Assembly: GCA_032209605.1 (NCBI GenBank)
Contig: JASFXZ010000001.1
Coordinates: 17,130,256 to 17,194,255, forward strand
Direction: 5' to 3'
From: Mactromeris polynyma
Lineage: Eukaryota; Mollusca; Bivalvia; Venerida; Mactridae
DNA: 64,000 nt
In this document: positions 59,401 through 64,000 of the stretch, piece after piece
Layout of the letters: each line of letters begins with the position of its first letter
Position numbering within the stretch: position 1 is the first letter of the stretch
Notes under the pieces: model-generated
Databases searched by the model: none
The model's input: the letters and a program-made list of their open reading frames with translations, nothing else
Told to the model about the DNA's origin: nothing
Program-made: the position numbers and the translations under genes

Positions 59401-59602
59401 CCCGTGACATAACGTTTTTTATCCCGTGACATAACGTTTGTACCCTGTGACGTTGTGACATAACGTTTTTACCCTGTGACGTTATAACGTTTTTACCCTC
59501 GCGGGATTCTGAACAAACTACAGGAAAGTCCCATAGTCCGAGTCGAAAAGCGCTTATTAAAATAGGTAACAATCGAGCTTTTGTACTGTTTGCAAACGCC
59601 AT
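50084..59602 (-). CDS. SPATA18-like: Mitochondria-eating protein (Mieap/SPATA18) family protein, 7 coding exons
   Basis: Mieap proteins act in mitochondrial quality control and share a coiled-coil followed by a conserved C-terminal Mieap domain. Seven minus-strand exons join in phase: 59602-59318, 58932-58727, 55885-55757, 55386-55188, 54304-54224, 51234-51136 and 50416-50084. They total 1332 nt, or 443 aa. Exons 2-3 give a charged coiled-coil (KDAKIKELSAHLGELRLEIK and onward). Exon 4 contains LSDKYRPTKLADIFSEIYDN and EWTDAFEALE. The last exon has the Mieap-domain signature RGPYVDYFVWPALYLCEGGA and LLRKGVAQG. I recognise the family from these motifs. The N-terminal 95 residues are not typical of the family and contain GKNVMSQ repeats, so translation may instead start at the MM pair in exon 2, giving 345 aa. 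Confidence 0.85.
50482..50633. mobile_element. TACAGTAAAAC-type MITE (family T), diverged, in the last Mieap-like intron
   Basis: Starts tacagtgaagcctcaattat and ends ggtggtcttaaatgagg. The terminal ttttactgta is lost. Confidence 0.65.
51136..51234 (-). CDS. SPATA18-like: Mieap-like exon 6
   Basis: The 99-nt exon (33 codons) lies between tatatttcag and gttggt, phase 0 at both ends. It encodes VPDAIKDTVKSIKDYRKAHA and MNTIEDVGK. Confidence 0.87.
51400..51960. repeat. 56-bp minisatellite, about 10 copies, in a Mieap-like intron
   Basis: Unit ctttgtggagagaaatactt plus aacactttactgagtgagca and gtcatgtatctagtac. The 56-bp spacing is seen at 51451 and 51507. Copies are almost identical, which suggests recent expansion. 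Confidence 0.95.
52375..52725. repeat. 40-bp minisatellite, about 8-9 copies, in the same intron
   Basis: Unit tgttacactgctttaagcct plus ccagtattttggctatgtgc. Left copies are diverged; three right-hand copies are nearly identical. Confidence 0.93.
52825..54030. repeat. 46-bp minisatellite with higher-order structure, about 26 copies
   Basis: Unit cctcctggtccttttggtat plus tgttttgtgtcccttcccag and tgtgaa. A variant half replaces cttcccagtgtgaacctcc with cctctctatgtacaccttc. A block starting near 53177 recurs about 368 bp later near 53545, which equals eight units. Long open frames on both strands here are by-products. Confidence 0.95.
54224..54304 (-). CDS. SPATA18-like: Mieap-like exon 5
   Basis: The 81-nt exon (27 codons) lies between atttgttatag and gtacgt, phase 0 at both ends. 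It encodes FVYKDCKTIAEDQFNTLVKL and IVSPFSE. The frame continues directly into exon 6. Confidence 0.87.
55188..55386 (-). CDS. SPATA18-like: Mieap-like exon 4 (start of conserved domain)
   Basis: The 199-nt exon lies between attccatcag and gtataa, phase 2 to 0. It encodes LSDKYRPTKLADIFSEIYDN and EWTDAFEALEKEHMTEKDII, wording characteristic of the region leading into the Mieap domain. Confidence 0.9.
55757..55885 (-). CDS. SPATA18-like: Mieap-like exon 3 (coiled coil)
   Basis: The 129-nt exon lies between ttctatag and gtgaat, phase 2 to 2. It encodes LEIKDDSVSRRQAEALEDMK and then KYHEMKQKYEAEREAKDNAL, a strongly charged heptad-like coiled coil. Confidence 0.85.
56395..56520 (+). mobile_element. 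SINE fragment, same body family
   Basis: Contains gtccgattcccttccag, ctatccagctggctaatgga and ggttctaaccaggtgtcctc. It is truncated. It lies in the Mieap-like intron next to the Harbinger-like element. Confidence 0.6.
56910..57985 (+). mobile_element. PIF/Harbinger-like non-autonomous DNA transposon
   Basis: The 1.08-kb GC-rich island begins AGGCCCGGTCACACAGCC and ends with the exact inverse, GGCTGTGTGACCGGGCCT. It is flanked by a TAA duplication (56907-56909 and 57986-57988). Three-base TWA duplications with GGCC-type ends are typical of PIF/Harbinger elements; the class is inferred from that. No DDE transposase is present. The interior is full of CGCGGT/ACCGCG-type short inverted repeats. 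It carries one 108-codon lysine/serine-rich frame at 57182-57508. It lies in the intron between Mieap-like exons 2 and 3 and is far more GC-rich than its surroundings. Confidence 0.8.
57182..57508 (+). CDS. Lysine/serine-rich ORF inside the Harbinger-like element (hypothetical)
   Basis: The 108-codon frame begins MAPKKKPTSSSPAKKKKQRA and continues with a proline/serine run. It then has a hydrophobic helix-like part (LMDLYHLVLMLLEQQDEV) and a charged end. The lysine clusters look like nuclear localisation signals. It has no recognised transposase motif. It may be a remnant of an accessory protein of the transposon, a captured host fragment, or chance in GC-rich sequence where stops are rare. 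Confidence 0.2.
   Translation: MAPKKKPTSSSPAKKKKQRASKKPPPPSSSSVNEELMDLYHLVLMLLEQQDEVITVTGIHVHPLTSGAQLTNARQIALFIYLKSDVVRTRLGRGQSYLGRVQDAIERD
58470..58625 (+). mobile_element. Possible retroelement 3' end with (ctgtt)n tail
   Basis: AT-rich sequence ending aaataaaatatctgttctgttctgttc. A short tandem ctgtt tail after AATAAA is common at non-LTR element 3' ends. No reverse transcriptase is present. It lies just beside the Mieap-like exon 2 donor. Confidence 0.3.
58727..58932 (-). CDS. SPATA18-like: Mieap-like exon 2 (basic, start of coiled coil)
   Basis: The 206-nt exon lies between tattacag and gtataa, phase 0 to 2. It encodes SRSMMKRRTRRANTRGSD, a Ser/Gly/Lys-rich stretch and CDECSEKDAKIKELSAHLGE. 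Its CG joins the A of exon 3 to make an Arg codon. An alternative start is the MM pair at 58918-58923. Confidence 0.72.
58971..59225. mobile_element. TACAGTAAAAC-type MITE (family T) in Mieap-like intron 1
   Basis: Starts tacagtaaaacctcacatta and ends gtaagtgaagttttactgta. It is the longest copy and lies between exons 1 and 2. Confidence 0.85.
59318..59602 (-). CDS. SPATA18-like: Mieap-like exon 1 (repeat-containing N-terminus)
   Basis: The exon is open from ATG (59600-59602) to the donor gtataa, phase 0, 95 codons. It holds about five imperfect ~20-bp repeats giving GKNVMSQ-like heptads, then NITDLLTACICEFCMDKSNE. It fits exon 2 in frame. Because the repeats may be non-coding in origin, its coding status is less certain than that of the downstream exons. 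Confidence 0.5.
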
Positions 59603-59750
59603 TATCTGTCAGCTTTGACAGATTCAGTTCTTTAACAAAAATCGCTTCAAAAAATCCAAAGACTCTGCAAGCACTTTATTGTTCCTGTTTCGCATTGACT
59701 TTATTGTTTTCTATTTGATATCAACATATTTGTTCGGTATAATAAAATAA

Positions 59751-59840
59751 ATATCAGATCCCATGGAGGGTGATAGTATATAATTTTAACCCGAGAAAGA
59801 TAATGTAAACCGAGGCGCAAGCCTCCATGGGATCTGATAT
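59751..59840. repeat. 90-bp palindromic element
   Basis: Arms atatcagatcccatggagg and cctccatgggatctgatat are perfect inverses of 19 bases, separated by about 52 bases. It lies just upstream of the Mieap-like first exon. Confidence 0.85.
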
Positions 59841-60632
59841 TGATATACAATTAACTTTAGCTTCGGTTGAATATGAGCCGTGTCATGAGATTTCCAACCT
59901 AGTGGTCAAATTTGACAATTTTATGTAAATATTTTAGAAATTGATTATAACTAAGTTCTGACGAGTATAAATTGGTTAAATATGAATATATAGTTAAAAA
60001 GCAATATGCCTTTCTTAAGTTTAGACGTTTAAAATGAGTATTGATACCATAATTGTCAGAATATTCGTACAAAATGCATACAATCATCCTTAAAAATGTT
60101 CGTTTGCGGCTCCTTGACCGACCCATCGAACTTTCGGTTGTGACTAAAAAACTCTAAACTCTAATAAACAAAAGACCAATTTTAAAAAATAAAAAATAAA
60201 GTGAGCTAACAATTTATGGGTAGGTTTACCACAACCAAACATTACAATGGCCTGATGTTTGTTAGTTTGAGCACTTGATAAACTGGATGTAAATAACACA
60301 CACATGATATTATTATCGCACGATTATTTGGCGTGTCAGAATGTAAACATATAATGTAAACAAACCGTATAATGATAAAGGAAATGTGTTTGATCTATAT
60401 AACACTAATTCAAACCAGTATAGTACTAAATATACATATATAACAATAGAAGGGATAAAGGGAGAAAACTCTAGATGGGATAAAGATAAACAAAAATAGC
60501 GTGCAGGTCTTATAGTTAAAGTCATCTTCATTAAACCCCAATACCACAATTAGTACAGTAAAAATACAGCAATGGTGAATGGTGTCAATAAAAAAATGTA
60601 GATCGTGTGTTCAGTAGATCATAACTCTGATC

Positions 60633-60801
60633 CTAAATTAGCCTTTGGTAATACCCTAGCTTAGATTCAAATATAGCAGACATACACAAGACAATGCCTC
60701 CCCACACAGATCCTAGGGTAACGGCTGCATACAAAACACTAGGTGTTGTGGAGGTGTTAGGGCAAACATCTACGGGGATGGGGCCATAAAACATTGTCTG
60801 G
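60633..60801 (-). CDS. Possible orphan 3' exon of an unknown membrane protein
   Basis: On the minus strand a frame opens after an acceptor-like tttttgttatcag and runs to a stop at 60633-60635. It encodes FYGPIPVDVCPNTSTTPS, a single hydrophobic segment (VLYAAVTLGSVWGGIVLCMS) and a short tail. I do not recognise the protein and find no in-phase upstream exon in the window. It could be a gene ending here and starting beyond the window, or chance. Confidence 0.25.
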
Positions 60802-60870
60802 CTGATAACAAAAACATACAATCAAGGAAAGTAGGAGTTGGGGGTAAAGGGTAAGGGGATATAGTACAAA

Positions 60871-60988
60871 ACACAGGAGATTGTCATGAGTTCTTTCCCT
60901 TTAAATGTATGTATATTTTAAAGAAGGAGCGAAGGGAGAGAACTCTATGTAGGATAAAGGGAAATAACTCGTGACAATCTCCTGTGTT
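60871..60988. mobile_element. Fold-back element family F, complete copy
   Basis: Ends acacaggagattgtcatgag and ctcgtgacaatctcctgtgt are almost perfect inverses. A shorter fragment lies at about 60447-60490. Confidence 0.9.
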
Positions 60989-61356
60989 ACAGAACAAGCA
61001 GTCAAAGTTGGCCACGGACAGCCTGAAACGGGGGGTAGGAAGAATGTTCCTCAGTTTATTTTCGCTTTAAGTGCGATCTGAGACCAATATATACTTATAC
61101 GGCATGGTGTATCAGGTATTAAGATATTACTAAGTTGCTAGTTGCGACATTACATATGAAAAAGTACTCTTTTTGAATGACTATATGTTAGTTTCTTACT
61201 ATCTGAATTTCATTTTATTTTACAAAAATACTTTCTGTTAGTGTTTCTAAACCGAAAGTAGCCGATTTTCAAAAGACGTAAAAACGAAAGTAGGGACTTT
61301 GCATGATAACATCGGAAAGTAGTTTTGATTACGAAAGTCGAATGAGGCAAGGTGTC

Positions 61357-61475
61357 CAGGGCCGTAAATTACATGGAGGCATGTAGGCAGTTGCCTCCTA
61401 TTGCGGGCTGAAAAAAAAAATCATTTTTTGTCTAAAAAGGGTCCAAAAATCCAGGGGAGGCAATTTACGGCCCGG
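61357..61475. mobile_element. Short TIR element (cagggccgtaaatt ends)
   Basis: Left cagggccgtaaatt and right aatttacggcccgg are inverted, with adjacent ggaggca and gaggcaa words. It is probably a hAT-type MITE, but no target duplication was established. Confidence 0.6.
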
Positions 61476-61927
61476 GTGTCATTACATCTTCACCAGTTTA
61501 TGTCTAGATTTCTTCAGTGACAGCGATTTTTTATCCTAAGAAGTTAAATGTCTTATTTATTGCAAAGTCTATCCAAATCAGCGCAATAATTTTCACCGAC
61601 AAGAATGGCATTCCTTACCAAATAAGCAAAATAGTTTGTTTTACTTTCATTAATTACGTAGACAAGATATGTAATGTCGCTTTAAATCTTTTAGGAACAG
61701 GTCTAACTATTTAGAAGAAACATAAATGGTTTAAAAATATATCACGGACATATTATATAAACCATACTTTTATGTCCGTGAAAACATGTATCCATGAAAG
61801 CAAAATACCCAATAACATTCAAGTTTGTGCAGCAACTAATATAGTTATAATTGTTCCTGTTCACAAAATTATGTTGCACACCATATTGAAAACGGAACCT
61901 ATTATACATGTTGTGTACACGGCCAAA

Positions 61928-62005
61928 TCGAGGGTTCAGCGCAAGACTAAACTAACTCCTATGTATTTATATAGGAGTTAGTATAGTCTTGCACTGAACC
62001 CTCGA
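61928..62005. repeat. 78-bp near-perfect palindrome, copy 2
   Basis: Arms tcgagggttcagcgcaagac and the inverse ending cttgcactgaaccctcga share the identical centre cctatgtatttatatagg with copy 1. Outer flanks also show an inverted pair (ataaaccatacttttatgtc and aatggtttatatgtc). Confidence 0.9.
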
Positions 62006-62270
62006 TATAATGGTTTATATGTCCGCGAGTGGTACAACAACTAGACTTGATCGTGACGAAAAACGGCGCAGTGATTTGGTAGATTTACTTCACCGTTTGA
62101 TTCCAAAGACGTTATAACAATTTATCACATAACTTGCACTCCAGGAGTGGCATAAAGCAGTGACATGAAATATCATATGTAACTAGTTACATAAATAGCC
62201 GAATCACAGCACTATTTAAAGTACATTTAAAGATTGAAAACAATCTATTTATGGTGTTATGTGATAAATA

Positions 62271-62398
62271 GAATCTTACATTCGTGCTTATTTGATATTG
62301 CTTTTATGAAACTAGTCGACTGAAACGAATATGACGCGAGGCTTATTCAGTCGACTCGTTTCATAAAAACAATATCAAATAAGCACTCATGTAAGATC
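62271..62398. repeat. 128-bp palindromic element
   Basis: Arms run aatcttacattcgtgcttat...tcgactgaa and ttcagtcgact...ataagcactcatgtaagat, about 54 bases each with few mismatches. The loop is short and contains cgaatatgacgcg. Confidence 0.88.
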
Positions 62399-63342
62399 CT
62401 CTATATATCCACGAAGCGGACATGACTTTCCACGAATTACACCCAAACCGGATGTTTAATAAGCAAGTCGTCGAGTTATAATTTATATATAAACATTCTG
62501 AATGAATAAGAAGAAAATATTTCGTTTAAAAAAGTCGTAAAACGGATTCAAAACAGAAACAATGAATTTGCATAAGAGATTATCAAGTATATTCACCGAT
62601 ATTGCTGAATCCAAGACAGAAAGTTGTTTCCTCACTCCAGAAGTCGCTGCAAGCAAACCGAAAGAGGAAGTGAAATACGCATCAAGTGATCAAGGACGAT
62701 AATCTACCATTACCGGTATATGTGGTTGTAATTGTCCATGTAATCCAACCACGGTTGTCTTTCTTGGTAATGATTTAGTAGTTAGATCAGGCACGGATAT
62801 GTCCGTGGATCAGGGAATTAAATACACATTTAATTCCGTGGTAGTATATTGTTGAAATTACTCGCGGATTTAAATAATCATAATTCCGAGGATTACTATG
62901 ATTTACGAATACAAAAAGTAACATCAAATGTTGGAGTGTGCCTCTACATGTGACATAATTTCTGCATATTCTTAATTTCAGGGCAGAATGCTCGCACCAA
63001 AACTGTCTTGACTTGAAATATTGTCAACATTTTAATGTTAATATCAGTTAATGACGATCATGACTCTGATAATGGATCTGTGTTAAGATGCATAATTGGT
63101 TTTACACGTTGTGAGGCAGCAAAAGAGCATCATGATTTACACCAAACGCCCCAAAATACCCCAAACATCCACATATTTTGTATTTTCCCTTGAATATATT
63201 ACATACATTCTTGAACGTAATGGAATATTTCTTGTTTATACAGCCCAACAAGTAATGTGTCTAAATGACTGCCCTTATCCTAATGAGCACAAAGCTAGGA
63301 TATTGTTCCAATGGAATTCTGGCCTCTTTCACATTCATAACA

Positions 63343-63750
63343 ACAGGAGATTGTCACGAGTTCTCTCCCCTTCTATACCCCTTCTATAGTATGTATTGTC
63401 ACGAGTTCTCTCCCCTTCTATATACCTTCTGTAGTATGTATTATCACGAGTTCTCTCCCCTTCTATATACGTTCTCTCCCCTTCTATAGTATGTATAGTA
63501 ACGAGTTCTCTCCCCTTCTATAGTATGTATTGTAACGAGTTCTCTCTCCTTCTATAGTATGTATTGTCACGAGTTCTCTCCCCTTCTATAGTATGTATTG
63601 TCACGAGTTCTCTCCCCTTTTAGATACCTTCTGTAGTATGTATTGTCACGAGTTCTTTCCCCTTCTATAGTATGTATTGTCACGAGTTCTCTTCCCTTCT
63701 ATAGTATGTATTGTCACGAGTTCTCTTCCCTTCTATACCCCTTTTGTAGT
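63343..63750. repeat. ~34-bp tandem array of the fold-back element family, about 12 copies
   Basis: Unit attgtcacgagttctctccc plus cttctatagtatgt. It begins with the intact element end acaggagattgtcacgag, then repeats the core. Some copies have ataccttctgtagtatgt spacers. Confidence 0.92.
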
Positions 63751-64000
63751 GTTCATAATAAAGCTAAGGGAATAAGAAATTACCTAAATATCAGCACAAA
63801 TGTGTTGTGTTAGAACAGAACCGATGTCGGCAAAAGCCTCCACATGTGGCACCTGAGTCCAATATATTCAAATTTGAGAATAAGTCAAAGTTCAATAGCT
63901 TAAAGCAAGAGCTGACATACATGTAGGTATCTGCACGAGAATGGAAATTCTAAAATCAGCAGAACTTTTCATGGAGGAGGTCTAGGGGGCTGCCTTTGGC

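Larger units (their letters stand above)
59603..64000. other. Region upstream of the Mieap-like gene
   Basis: Contains palindromic elements at 59751-59840, 61357-61475, 61928-62005 and 62271-62398, a complete fold-back element (60871-60988), a tandem array of the same family (63343-63750), a possible orphan exon (60633-60801) and a 46-codon small frame (62562-62702). No confident gene is visible. Confidence 0.6.

Noticed and set aside
49026..63750. CRISPR-like appearance of regularly spaced repeats
   Set aside because: Spacers are repeated, not unique, and the host is an intron-rich eukaryote; these are minisatellites.
63780..63855. Short minus-strand exon-like segment with a cysteine-rich reading (CGGFCRHRFC)
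   Set aside because: All three frames meet a stop before the donor-like site, the acceptor has a weak polypyrimidine tract, and the cysteine pattern does not match a defensin or myticin spacing I know.

Overview
The window is intron-rich, AT-rich animal nuclear DNA and most likely comes from a bivalve mollusc. The reasons are metazoan genes split into small exons with GT-AG introns, a Mieap/SPATA18-family gene (a family I recall as expanded in bivalves), and a dense mix of short palindromic DNA elements, tRNA-headed SINEs and minisatellites. The phylum is an inference; no database search was possible. There are no operons, CRISPR arrays or bacterial-style genes. Most long open frames in the window are by-products of tandem repeats.

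Layout. (1) 1-29.6 kb, + strand: the 3' half of the AMP-activated protein kinase alpha gene (PRKAA). Coding exons run from 11858 to a stop at 29383; the kinase-domain exons must lie upstream of the window. The first 11.8 kb shows no recognisable exon and is probably an upstream intron packed with repeats. A 30-nt in-frame candidate cassette exon sits in the 14.1-kb last intron. (2) 29.6-33.1 kb: the region between two convergent genes. (3) 33.1-46.2 kb, - strand: a complete 13-exon MFSD2 gene (sodium-dependent lysophosphatidylcholine symporter family). The reconstructed product is 530 aa and every exon joins in phase. (4) 46.2-50.0 kb: intergenic, with a diverged duplicated segment. (5) 50.1-59.6 kb, - strand: a 7-exon Mieap-like gene, modelled product 443 aa, with an unusual repeat-containing first exon. 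Its introns hold three adjacent minisatellites and a 1.08-kb Harbinger-like transposon. (6) 59.6-64.0 kb: repeats plus one weakly supported orphan 3' exon.

The three genes are unrelated in sequence and nothing suggests a cluster. AMPK senses cellular energy, MFSD2 imports lysophospholipids and Mieap proteins act in mitochondrial quality control, so any functional link is only thematic.

The least conventional content is the repeat landscape. At least eight short inverted-repeat families are present. One, with CACAGGAGATTGTCACGAG ends, occurs both as single fold-back copies and as two separate tandem arrays, so it appears to seed minisatellites. Several arrays sit directly against exon acceptors or inside introns of the three genes.
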